Origin: Lacunisphaera limnophila
Lineage (GTDB): Bacteria > Verrucomicrobiota > Verrucomicrobiia > Opitutales > Opitutaceae
Direction of reading: 5' to 3'
Length of the DNA stretch: 64,000 bases
Assembly: GCF_001746835.1 (NCBI RefSeq)
Contig: NZ_CP016094.1
Location: 620,001-684,000 of the forward strand
Every line of letters starts with the position of its first letter. Position 1 is the stretch's first letter. The translations under genes and the position numbers were made by a program. The notes beneath the pieces were generated by a model. It saw nothing but the letters and a program-made list of their open reading frames with translations, was not told where the DNA came from and did no database searches. This document shows, in pieces, positions 7,822 to 14,945 of this stretch.

Positions 7822-9030
7822 ATGCCGCCCCGTCCGTCCGTGCTGGAAATCTTCCTGGTCGCATTGCGACTCGGCTGCACGTCGTTCGGCGGACCGGTGG
7901 CGCACCTGGCATTTTTCCGCAAGGAATACGTGGAGAAACGCCGCTGGCTCGACGAGGTCCACTACGCCGACCTCGTGGCGCTCTGCCAGTTCCTGCCCGG
8001 ACCCGCCAGCAGCCAGACCAGCTTCGGCATCGGCTACCTGCAGCGAGGCCTCGCGGGCGGTCTGGCGGCGTGGCTCGGGTTCACGCTGCCCTCGGCACTG
8101 CTGATGATCGCCTTCGCCCTCGGCGTCACGGCTCTCGGCGACCTCGGTGCCGCCGGCTGGCTGAAGGGACTGAAGGCCGCGGCGGTGGCGGTGGTGGCCC
8201 AGGCGGTGTGGGCCATGAGCAAGACGCTCTGCCCCGACTGGCCGCGCCGCGTCCTGACCCTGGCCGCCGCGGCCCTGCTGCTTTGGCTCCCCTTCGCCTG
8301 GAGCCAGATCGCGGTGATCGGGGCGGGGGCCATCGCGGGGCTGGCCTTTCTGCGCAATCCCGCCGCCCATCGCGAAAACGCGGAAGAGCGGAAACACGGA
8401 AAATCCGATTCCGCGCTTCCGTCCTTCCGCGTATCCGCGATTTGCCTCGTTCTTTTCTTCGGGCTGCTGCTCGGACTGCCGGTGCTGGCCGGCCTGTCCA
8501 ACCGTCCCGCCCTCGACCTCTTCGACCGCTTCTATCGCGCCGGCTCGCTCGTCTTCGGTGGCGGCCATGTGGTGCTGCCGTTGCTGGAACGCGAGGTGGT
8601 GGCGCCCGGCTGGGTGACGCCGAACCAGTTCCTCGCCGGCTACGGCGCAGCTCAGGCCGTGCCCGGCCCGCTCTTCTCGCTCGCGGCCTATCTCGGCGCG
8701 GTGACGACCCACGGACCGGGCGGAATCTCCGGCGGATGCTGGGCGCTGCTGGCGGTTTTTTTGCCGGCTCTGCTGCTGGTGGCGGGCGCGCTGCCCTTCT
8801 GGCAAACCCTGCGCGGCCGGCCGGCGGCGCAGGCCGCGATGCGCGGCGCCAACGCCGCGGTCGTGGGCGTGCTGCTCGCCGCGCTCATCCACCCGGTCGG
8901 CACGCTGGGGTTGGTCGACGCCCGCAGCACCGCGCTCGCCGTGGCCACCTTCGTCCTCCTGCAACGGACGCGCGTGCCGGTCTGGGCCGTGATCGGCGGC
9001 GCCGCCTTGGCGGGCGCCGCCTTCATGTAG
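7822..9030 (+). CDS. chrA: Chromate transporter ChrA, two CHR domains
   Basis: A 402-residue inner membrane protein with two homologous CHR halves. The first half shows SFGGPVAHLAFFRKEYV...RRWLDEVHYADLVALCQFLPGP, the second SLVFGGGHVVLPLLEREVV...FLAGYGAAQAVPGP; the F-GGP/GGG, E-V and Q-x-PGP motifs are the family signatures. ChrA exports chromate, often with sulfate-type anions; activity here is by family. The ATG at 7822 (MPPRPSVLEIF) is preferred over a TTG four codons upstream. An odd feature: the linker between the two halves (about residues 183-207, HRENAEERKHGKSDSALPSF) is encoded by a 73-bp near-perfect palindrome (8369-8441), as if a REP-like element had entered the gene in frame. Confidence 0.92.
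   Translation: MPPRPSVLEIFLVALRLGCTSFGGPVAHLAFFRKEYVEKRRWLDEVHYADLVALCQFLPGPASSQTSFGIGYLQRGLAGGLAAWLGFTLPSALLMIAFALGVTALGDLGAAGWLKGLKAAAVAVVAQAVWAMSKTLCPDWPRRVLTLAAAALLLWLPFAWSQIAVIGAGAIAGLAFLRNPAAHRENAEERKHGKSDSALPSFRVSAICLVLFFGLLLGLPVLAGLSNRPALDLFDRFYRAGSLVFGGGHVVLPLLEREVVAPGWVTPNQFLAGYGAAQAVPGPLFSLAAYLGAVTTHGPGGISGGCWALLAVFLPALLLVAGALPFWQTLRGRPAAQAAMRGANAAVVGVLLAALIHPVGTLGLVDARSTALAVATFVLLQRTRVPVWAVIGGAALAGAAFM
8369..8441. repeat. REP-like palindrome inside chrA (33-bp arms, 7-base loop)
   Basis: Arms 8369-8401 and 8409-8441 are complementary at 27 of 33 positions around the loop AATCCGA. It lies in frame within chrA and codes for the hydrophilic linker between the two CHR domains. The arms consist of variations on CGCGGAA/GCGGAAA. 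Similar overall size (73 bp) to the palindrome at 51522-51594, though the sequences differ. Confidence 0.75.
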
Positions 9031-9201
9031 GGGCACCGCTGACCCCGTTCGACAAGCTCAGGGCCCCCGAGGGGCGGCGACCTCACCCGCGCGGGCGGCA
9101 GCGAGGGCTAACCCTGCGGTCCGATCCCCATCGAACCCGTAAGACGCGCCTTGTGCTTGGCAGGACCACTTCGCCCCCCATTGTCGCGGCTGCTACCCCT
9201 G

Positions 9202-10635
9202 ATGTCTGAAGCCTCCGTCCACGCGGCTGCGCCCATTCCCAGCCTCCTGATCGCCGTCACCGGCGGACCGGGGGCCAGCAAGACCAGTGTTCTCGCGGAG
9301 CTGGCCGCGGGTCAGCTGGCCCGCGGGCTCCGCGTCGAGGGCATCCTGGCCCTCGCCGGCCGCCGCCGCCAGCCCGGCCAGGGCGCCGAGGAATACTGGC
9401 TCCGCCTGATCGGCACCGACCAGGAACTGAGCTGGGCGATCCGCGACGAATCGCTCATTCCGCCGTACTACTTCGAGCCCGAGACCGAGCGGAAGCTCCA
9501 TGCCTGGGCGGAGCGGCTCGCGGCCCTGCCGCCCACCCCGCTCTTGATTCTCGACGAATTTGGCAAACTCGAGCTCATGGGCCGCGGGCTCCTGCCCGTG
9601 TGGAAAAAACTGGCCGGGGCCCGGCCGCAAATCGTGGTGATCGCGCTGCGCGCGGATCTCGTCAGGCCGATCGAGGACCTGCTGGGCCGGAAATTCGACC
9701 TGTGCCTCGCCGCGGCCGCACCCGACACCCTGCCGCGCCTGCTGCGCACGACCGAGGACTTCGGCGAGTGGACGCGGCTCGGCCTGGTCGGCGGCGCGGC
9801 CGGCGGCCTCGAGATGACCGTGGGCGCGATGCTCCATGCGGCCCGGATCCCCGCCCGCGGCCTGGTGATGAGCAGCCTGCAGGGGGCGATGATGACCTTC
9901 GCCGGCTTCGGCCTGACGCAACCGGGCCGCGTGATCTGGGTCCCGTTCATCTCCGCCGGCCTGAAGGCGCTCTCGCCGGCCGGCAGCCGCGTGCGACCCA
10001 TGATCGCGATCTGTGCCCAGGGTCTGCTCTATGGCGGGACCGTGCAGCTGCTGGGCTGGAATGCTCTCGCCGTGACGCTCGGCGGCGCGCTGATCGGCGC
10101 GTGGTCCGCCCTGCAGGGCTTGCTCCTCCAATACCTTTTTCTTGGTGAGGAACTCATCCGCGCCTACGACTCCACCGTGCTATGGCTGGCCGGCGAGTGG
10201 GGCGTGACCGCCCCGAGTCTGCCCTGGGTCATGGGTGCATGGGCGGGCTTGTGCGCCCTCTGCGCCGGTGGGGTCGCCGCCACCGCCTGGAAACTGCGCG
10301 CTCCGCCCGCGGCGCTGCGCCGGATCATCGAACGCGAGAAGGCCGGAGCCGCCGCCGGCACCCGCCGCGTGGGCGGGCGCTGGCGCGAATTCACCCACTG
10401 GCAGTTCTGGCTGCCGTTGCTGCTGGTCAGCGGCATTCTGCTCGCTGCCGGACGCTCCTGGGAAAGCATCGCCTGGCTGGCGCTGCGCTTCGTCGCCGTG
10501 GGGTTCCTGCTGATGACGCTGGTCTCGTGTCTGCGCCCGGCCCGCTGGGCGGACTACCTGCGCAAGCTGGGCTGGTGGGGCCCGGCGCTCGCGCTGGGTG
10601 GCGCTTTGCGCCGGCGCGAGGCGCCCAAGGAATAG
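9202..10635 (+). CDS. THEP1-like NTPase fused to a polytopic membrane domain
   Basis: A 477-residue protein from the ATG at 9202 (the frame opens at 9151 with no better signal). Residues 15-190 are a P-loop NTPase: Walker A GGPGASKT (21-28) and Walker B DEFGKLEL (118-125), close to the DEIGKMEL motif of THEP1/NTPase_1 nucleoside triphosphatases. From about residue 195 the protein becomes membrane-embedded: small, Gly/Ala-rich helices (GLVGGAAGGLEMTVGAML; ICAQGLLYGGTVQLLGW) weakly like ECF-transporter S components, then a helix pair near 345-370, a basic loop, and further helices near 400-445. A fused soluble NTPase and transporter-like domain is unusual. No S-, T- or A-component gene lies next to it. 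The ligand is unknown; a vitamin/cofactor-transport guess rests only on the weak resemblance. Convergent with the next gene. Confidence 0.75.
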   Translation: MSEASVHAAAPIPSLLIAVTGGPGASKTSVLAELAAGQLARGLRVEGILALAGRRRQPGQGAEEYWLRLIGTDQELSWAIRDESLIPPYYFEPETERKLHAWAERLAALPPTPLLILDEFGKLELMGRGLLPVWKKLAGARPQIVVIALRADLVRPIEDLLGRKFDLCLAAAAPDTLPRLLRTTEDFGEWTRLGLVGGAAGGLEMTVGAMLHAARIPARGLVMSSLQGAMMTFAGFGLTQPGRVIWVPFISAGLKALSPAGSRVRPMIAICAQGLLYGGTVQLLGWNALAVTLGGALIGAWSALQGLLLQYLFLGEELIRAYDSTVLWLAGEWGVTAPSLPWVMGAWAGLCALCAGGVAATAWKLRAPPAALRRIIEREKAGAAAGTRRVGGRWREFTHWQFWLPLLLVSGILLAAGRSWESIAWLALRFVAVGFLLMTLVSCLRPARWADYLRKLGWWGPALALGGALRRREAPKE

Positions 10636-10668
10636 GATCCGGCCGGCGCGGAACGCGCGGGGCTATTC

Positions 10669-11682
10669 TCAGCGCCAGCTCAGGATCAGGCTCGTCAGGT
10701 AGGTGGTGTCGAGCTTCTCGGTGTTGCCCTTCGGCCGGCTCAGGTACTCGTTGGTCATGCCGACCTTGAGTTTCCACAGCGCCGCGGTGAGGGGCAGCTC
10801 CAGACTCGCTTCGTGCCGCAGGCGGTAATTGGAGAACTCCTCGAAGGCCGGCGTGTAGGTCAGCGTGCTGTTGAGCCGCGCCTTCTCGAAGCTGTACGTG
10901 CTGAGGAAAGCCAGGTCCAGGCCGGGTGAGTCGAAATCGGCATTGGACGCGTATTGCTCATACAGGTAGCTCGCGCCAAAACGGAACTGCAGGTCGAGCG
11001 GCCCCTTCCGCACGAGCTTGCGGCTGAAGCCGAAGGCCGTGTTCGAGCGCAGGTCGATCGACCGGATCTGGTCCTTCTCCAGCGAGGTCCGCACGTACCA
11101 GCCGTAGTCCGGGGAGAAAAACACCGAGTAATCCACCCCGCCAAAGTCGCGGTCCGCGGTGGTCACGCCGCGGTCATTGGCCCGCTCGGCGGCGAGGGAC
11201 AGGATCAGGCGGTCCCGGGAACTGGCGAGCGTGGCCTTGAAGCCGAAGGCGGCGTTGAATTTCTCGCGCACGCCGGTGCGGCCGGACGCGGCGACGGAGG
11301 CCTCGAAGGACCACTTGCGCCGGGCCTTCTCCGCCATCTCACGCGACAACCGCCCGGCGGGGCTCTCCGCGCCCTGCCGCCACGCCGCTGCAATGTCCGC
11401 CGGAGTGGCCGGGGTGCCGTCCAGCCGGGCGAGGGCGGTGGTGCCGTCGGCGCGGTTGATGTTCAGCGGCTCCTCCGTGGCCAGCGCCGTCACCTCCGCC
11501 TGGGCGATCGTGATGACCCCGGCAAACCGGGTCTCCACCTTGAGCTTGCCCCCTTCGATCGAGACCAACCGGCCTTGGACGACCGACCCGTCCGCCAGCT
11601 CGACCCGGTCCGCCCGGCCCGCCGGCGCGAGGCCCATGAGAAGGAACAGGGCGGCCAGGACGGAAGGAACGGTAGGCTTCAT
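10669..11682 (-). CDS. DUF481 family outer-membrane-type protein (copy 2)
   Basis: A 337-residue secreted protein. The ATG at 11682 is preferred because a signal peptide begins there (MKPTVPSVLAALFLLMGLAPAGRA), although the frame is open further up. Mature N-terminus DRVELADGSVVQGRLVSIEGGKLKVETRFAGVITIAQ is a small beta domain about how a surface is specified (SH3-like); residues 130-337 form the DUF481 beta-barrel-like domain (alternating aromatic strands, ending TYLTSLILSWR). Closely related to the gene immediately upstream (12863-11811): the same order of blocks (DRxELxDGS, RKWxxEA, YGWYVRTSLEKD, DSPGLDxAF, YRLRHE). DUF481 proteins are uncharacterised, probably outer membrane. A tandem duplication is the simplest explanation. 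A strong terminator separates the two genes. Confidence 0.85.
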   Translation of the reverse strand: MKPTVPSVLAALFLLMGLAPAGRADRVELADGSVVQGRLVSIEGGKLKVETRFAGVITIAQAEVTALATEEPLNINRADGTTALARLDGTPATPADIAAAWRQGAESPAGRLSREMAEKARRKWSFEASVAASGRTGVREKFNAAFGFKATLASSRDRLILSLAAERANDRGVTTADRDFGGVDYSVFFSPDYGWYVRTSLEKDQIRSIDLRSNTAFGFSRKLVRKGPLDLQFRFGASYLYEQYASNADFDSPGLDLAFLSTYSFEKARLNSTLTYTPAFEEFSNYRLRHEASLELPLTAALWKLKVGMTNEYLSRPKGNTEKLDTTYLTSLILSWR

Positions 11683-11756
11683 GTCGAAGGATAAGAAAGT
11701 CTGCATGGTGGTCATATCAACCCGAATTCCTTCGTTTCGTTCCCTCGGGCAGGCAC

Positions 11757-11789
11757 AAAAAAAGCAGGGCCCGTCGGGGCCCCGCTGCA
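11757..11789 (-). terminator. Intrinsic terminator after the upstream DUF481 gene
   Basis: On the minus strand a GC-rich hairpin (11789-11765; GGGCCC arms closed by GCA/TGC, with a small bulge) is followed by eight T residues (11764-11757). It lies about 20 bp downstream of the stop of the gene ending at 11811, so the second DUF481 gene needs its own promoter or read-through. Confidence 0.8.
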
Positions 11790-11810
11790 AGGGTGTGGTC
11801 CGCGGACCGA

Positions 11811-12863
11811 TTATTTCCAGTTCAGGATCAGGCTCGTGAAGTAGAGCGTATCGAGCCGCTCCACGCCGGGCTGCGGGATGCTGGTGTAATCGTTGATGAT
11901 GCCCGTGCGCAGCTTCCACAGCGAGGCCGTGAGCGGCAGCTCGTAGGTCGTCTCGTGGCGCAGGCGGTAGTTGGCAAAATCCTTGAAGGTCGGGGTGTAG
12001 CTCAGCGAGTTGTTCATCAGGCCGTTCTCGAACTTGTAGCTGTGGATGAACGCCACATCGAGACCGGGGGAGTCAAACTTGGACCCGTTCGCGTAGGTCT
12101 CGTACAGGTAGCTCAAACCGAAGCGCAGCTCGAGATCCTGCTGCTCCTTCTTGATCAGCTTGCGGCCCAGACCGAAAGCCGTGGAGGAGCGGAGGTCGAG
12201 GGCCTTGATGGAGTCCTTCTCGACGGAGGTGCGGGCGTACCAGACGTTCGACGCGGAGAAGAACGACGAATAATCGGCGCCGGCCAGCTGGCGATTGGCC
12301 GTCTCGACCCCGTTGTCCTCGGCCTTCTCGGCCTGGATCACGAAGATCAGCTTGTCCTGGGCGCTCTCCAGGGTGGCCTTCAGGCCCACAGCGCCGGCGA
12401 ACTTCTCGCTGGCCCCCGTGCGGCCGTTGATCGCGACCGCGGCCTCGTAGGCCCACTTGCGCTGCGCCTTGGCCACCTCTTCCTTGAGCAGGCGGGTCTC
12501 CGGGCTGTCCGCACCGGGGCGCCAGAGCGCCGCGACCGTGGCGGTGCCGGCGCTCATCTGGCCGTCATTGGCCACAACGGCGATGCCCGCGTCGGCGGCC
12601 TGCACCGTGCCGAGCACCGTGCTGCCCCCGGCAAGCTGGACGTGCACGGCCTCGGTGGTCGTGAAGGTCCGGATCTTCTGCTGCGCGATGACGATCGTGC
12701 CGGCGAAATCAGTTTCGACGTTGAACTTGCCGGCCTCGGCCGAGACCACCTTGCCCAGGACGACGGAGCCGTCGACGAGCTCGATACGGTCGGCGCAAGC
12801 GGTGCCCACCAGAAGGACACCGGTCAGGAGGCCGATAAGTTTACGGAATGATGATGTGTGCAT
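11811..12863 (-). CDS. DUF481 family outer-membrane-type protein (copy 1)
   Basis: A 350-residue secreted protein starting at the ATG at 12863 (MHTSSFRKLIGLLTGVLLVGTACA, signal peptide); another ATG four codons earlier is possible. The mature protein starts DRIELVDGSVVLGKVVSAEAGKFNVETDFAGTIVIAQ, followed by a linker and a DUF481 barrel-like domain ending TSLILNWK. It is a paralogue of the gene at 10669-11682, sharing block order and the last residues (TSLILxWx). Unlike in its sister, Lys/Glu pairs are plentiful in the loops, suggesting diverged surface properties. Function unknown; the family is found in Gram-negative outer membranes. It is divergent from the oxygenase-like gene at 12976. Confidence 0.87.
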   Translation of the reverse strand: MHTSSFRKLIGLLTGVLLVGTACADRIELVDGSVVLGKVVSAEAGKFNVETDFAGTIVIAQQKIRTFTTTEAVHVQLAGGSTVLGTVQAADAGIAVVANDGQMSAGTATVAALWRPGADSPETRLLKEEVAKAQRKWAYEAAVAINGRTGASEKFAGAVGLKATLESAQDKLIFVIQAEKAEDNGVETANRQLAGADYSSFFSASNVWYARTSVEKDSIKALDLRSSTAFGLGRKLIKKEQQDLELRFGLSYLYETYANGSKFDSPGLDVAFIHSYKFENGLMNNSLSYTPTFKDFANYRLRHETTYELPLTASLWKLRTGIINDYTSIPQPGVERLDTLYFTSLILNWK

Positions 12864-12975
12864 AGGATCAGCCATTCAACGGGGGTCAGGGCCGGCTTCA
12901 ATCTGAAATCTGCACCCGCGGGGAGGGCGGCGGCTTCCGGGTTGCGGTTTCGTCCCGATTTTACAGGCTGACCCG

Positions 12976-13593
12976 ATGCCGACCCGCGCCTGGTTCCCCA
13001 CCCTGATTTATCACCAACCCCTGCTGTCCGCGGGGCTCGACCGGTTCAACACCGCCCTGGCCGACGAATGCCGCAGCCTGCGGGACTACGATGCCGCGGG
13101 CCGGCGCTGGTCGGAAAAAAATTACCCGGGCGGCTACACCTCCTACGCCTCCCTCAATCAGTTGCACAAGTTCTCCTCCACCTTCGCCGGGCTGGAACGC
13201 AAGCTCACCGCCCACGTGCGGAAGTACGCCGCCCAACTCGACATGGACCTGCGCGGCCGGACCGTGGCGATGACCGATTTCTGGGTGAACATCATGCCGG
13301 AACATGCCGCGCACAGCCTGCACCTGCACCCGTTGTCGTTCATCAGCGGCACCTACTATGTGGCCACCCCGCGCGGTTGCCCCGGCTTGAAGTTCGAGGA
13401 TCCGCGCCTGAGCCGGTTCATGGCCGCGCCCCCCAAGACCGCCACCGCGCGGCCCGCCAACCGGCCGCACATCACCTATCCGGCCAAAGCCGGCCACGTC
13501 ATTCTCTTCGAAAGCTGGTTGCGGCACGAGGTCGCCGCGAACCGCACCTCCGCGGAACGCATTAGCGTCAGTTTCAACTACAACTGGAGCTGA
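12976..13593 (+). CDS. Putative 2OG-Fe(II) oxygenase (TIGR02466/2OG-FeII_Oxy_5 type)
   Basis: A 205-residue soluble protein. The jelly-roll signatures of the TIGR02466-type putative oxygenases are visible: the N-terminal WFPTLIYHQPL, the central TDFWVNIMPEHAAHSLHLHPLSFISGTYYVATP with the likely first iron His, GLKFEDPR, and the C-terminal GHVILFESWLRHEV...R.SVSFNYNW with the second His (RHEV) and a following Arg for 2-oxoglutarate. These proteins are presumed Fe(II)/2-oxoglutarate dioxygenases, substrate unknown. The start at 12976 fits the family N-terminus. It sits alone between the DUF481 pair (divergent) and a convergent oxidoreductase, so context gives no hint of the substrate. Confidence 0.85.
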   Translation: MPTRAWFPTLIYHQPLLSAGLDRFNTALADECRSLRDYDAAGRRWSEKNYPGGYTSYASLNQLHKFSSTFAGLERKLTAHVRKYAAQLDMDLRGRTVAMTDFWVNIMPEHAAHSLHLHPLSFISGTYYVATPRGCPGLKFEDPRLSRFMAAPPKTATARPANRPHITYPAKAGHVILFESWLRHEVAANRTSAERISVSFNYNWS

Positions 13594-13599
13594 CCAGGG

Positions 13600-14268
13600 T
13601 CAGGGCCCGAAACCACCGAGATCCTCGATCTCGTCCGAGGGAAAAACCAGCAACCCCTGGGCTCCGCGGCCGAAGGAACAACGCAGCATCGCCCGCGCGA
13701 CCGCCTCCGTCCGGATCGCACGGTAGGGCCGGAACCGGCCCACCAACAGCGGCTCGGCCAGCCACAGGACCGCGGCCAGCACCTTTTCCCCAAGACGAAA
13801 TTCACGCCGCCGGGCGAGCAGCAGGCTCGGCTGGAAAATCGCCAGCGTGTCAAAACCCAGCACCGCCAGCGCCGCCTCGGTCTCCCCCTTCACCCGGAGG
13901 TAGAAGTTCCGCGACGCCGGATCCGCCCCGAGCGCCGTGACCACGAAAAACCGCCGCGCGCCCTGCCGCTGCGCCGCCCACGCGAAGGCCAGCACGGCCG
14001 CGTGATCGACGGCGCGAAACGCCTCGCGCGAACCCGCCTGCCGGATCGTCGTACCCAGGCAGCAAAACGCGTCCTCCCCCCGCCAGTCCTCCAGGACCCC
14101 CTCGAGGGCGGCGAAATCCGCCGACACCTGCACCAGCTTCGGGTGGGTCACCGCCAGCGGGCGCCGCCCGAGCGAGACGACGCGGTCATATTCCGGCGCG
14201 GCGAGCAGCTGGTCCAGCAGCCGGCGACCAACCTGGCCGCTGGCCCCGGCGATAAAGGCAGTGGGCAT
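13600..14268 (-). CDS. NAD(P)-binding Rossmann oxidoreductase (HTATIP2/NmrA-like)
   Basis: A 222-residue short-chain-type protein starting at the ATG at 14268 (MPTAFIAGASGQVGRRLLDQLL), since the dinucleotide-binding GASGQVG must lie at the N-terminus; the open frame extends 17 codons further up. Other signatures: VVSLGRRPL (cofactor-selecting loop with two Arg, suggesting NADPH), DAFCCLGTT, and FFVVTALGAD...NFYLRVKGETEAAL, which matches the YxxxK region of TIP30/HTATIP2-like and YbjT-like proteins. Such proteins are atypical SDR/NmrA members whose substrates are mostly unknown. Convergent with the oxygenase-like gene (6-bp gap) and divergent from the SeqA-like gene. Confidence 0.88.
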   Translation of the reverse strand: MPTAFIAGASGQVGRRLLDQLLAAPEYDRVVSLGRRPLAVTHPKLVQVSADFAALEGVLEDWRGEDAFCCLGTTIRQAGSREAFRAVDHAAVLAFAWAAQRQGARRFFVVTALGADPASRNFYLRVKGETEAALAVLGFDTLAIFQPSLLLARRREFRLGEKVLAAVLWLAEPLLVGRFRPYRAIRTEAVARAMLRCSFGRGAQGLLVFPSDEIEDLGGFGP

Positions 14269-14382
14269 GGCGCCACCATGACGCCTCCGCGTCTTCCCGA
14301 AAGCGGGAAATCCGGTCAAGGGTTACAAAGAGCCAGCGGGTCGCAGCGTTGCCCGGCCCCGCCGACCGGCTACGCTGGTGAC

Positions 14383-14817
14383 ATGGAAAAGCGGGCCACC
14401 TCCCTCGCGATCGACGGGCGTCCGCCCCTGGCCGGCGACCGCCTCCTCCTCCATCTCGCCGGCGCGGAGTTCACCTCCCTGGCCGATCCGACGGACCGCT
14501 ACCTCGCCCTGCTGGCTTGGTGCGCGCAGGTTGACGCCACCGACTTCGCCGACTTCATCGCCCACCAGGAAAGCGGGCGCCGTTACCTCGCCTGGAGCCG
14601 CGACGAGATCAACGAGGCCCGCGCCCGCAACCAGGCCCGCCCGATCGCCGGCACGCCTTTCTGGGCCGTGATGACGATCGACGATTCCACCCGGCGGCAC
14701 TTCGTGTGCCGCCTGCTCGAGTACATCGGCTGCCACGACGAGACGGTGTCCGCCGCCTGCCACGCCCTGGGTTTCGCTACGCCGGGCACACCTCGCTTTC
14801 GCCTGCTGAGCGCGTAA
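14383..14817 (+). CDS. Small protein resembling the C-terminal DNA-binding domain of SeqA
   Basis: A 144-residue protein. Residues 36-130 align by eye with the hemimethylated-GATC-binding domain of E. coli SeqA: DRYLALLAWCAQVDATDFADF against NRFMLLLSTLYSLDAQAFAEA, then GRRYLAW, then NQARPIAGTPFWAV against NQTKPKHVPGTPYWVI, and the C-terminal helix EYIGCHDETV. The NQ..P..GTP-aromatic-W core is the strongest match. Differences: SeqA's N-terminal oligomerisation segment is absent, and the Asn pair (N150, N152 in E. coli) that reads the methylated site aligns with Thr/Asp here. SeqA sequesters oriC in Dam-positive gammaproteobacteria; this protein may bind DNA differently. The ATG at 14383 starts directly at the conserved part; no Dam gene is in the window. 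Assignment is by recalled sequence, not a search. Confidence 0.6.
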   Translation: MEKRATSLAIDGRPPLAGDRLLLHLAGAEFTSLADPTDRYLALLAWCAQVDATDFADFIAHQESGRRYLAWSRDEINEARARNQARPIAGTPFWAVMTIDDSTRRHFVCRLLEYIGCHDETVSAACHALGFATPGTPRFRLLSA

Positions 14818-14945
14818 GCGCCGTTCGGGCACGGAGGGGTTCTATCAGGATTCACCGCCGAGCATATCCGCTTGCCCGCATGGCTGAATGTTGGTTTGTT
14901 GGGAGCCGAACGGGCCGCCAGACAGTCAATCTTATCCCCATCTCG

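Noticed and set aside
8360-8450. CRISPR-like or tandem repeat
   Set aside because: It is a single inverted repeat in an intact coding frame, without spaced direct units.
10636-10668. Bidirectional terminator between the convergent NTPase and DUF481 genes
   Set aside because: Only a short GCGCG/CGCGC stem without T-runs is present.
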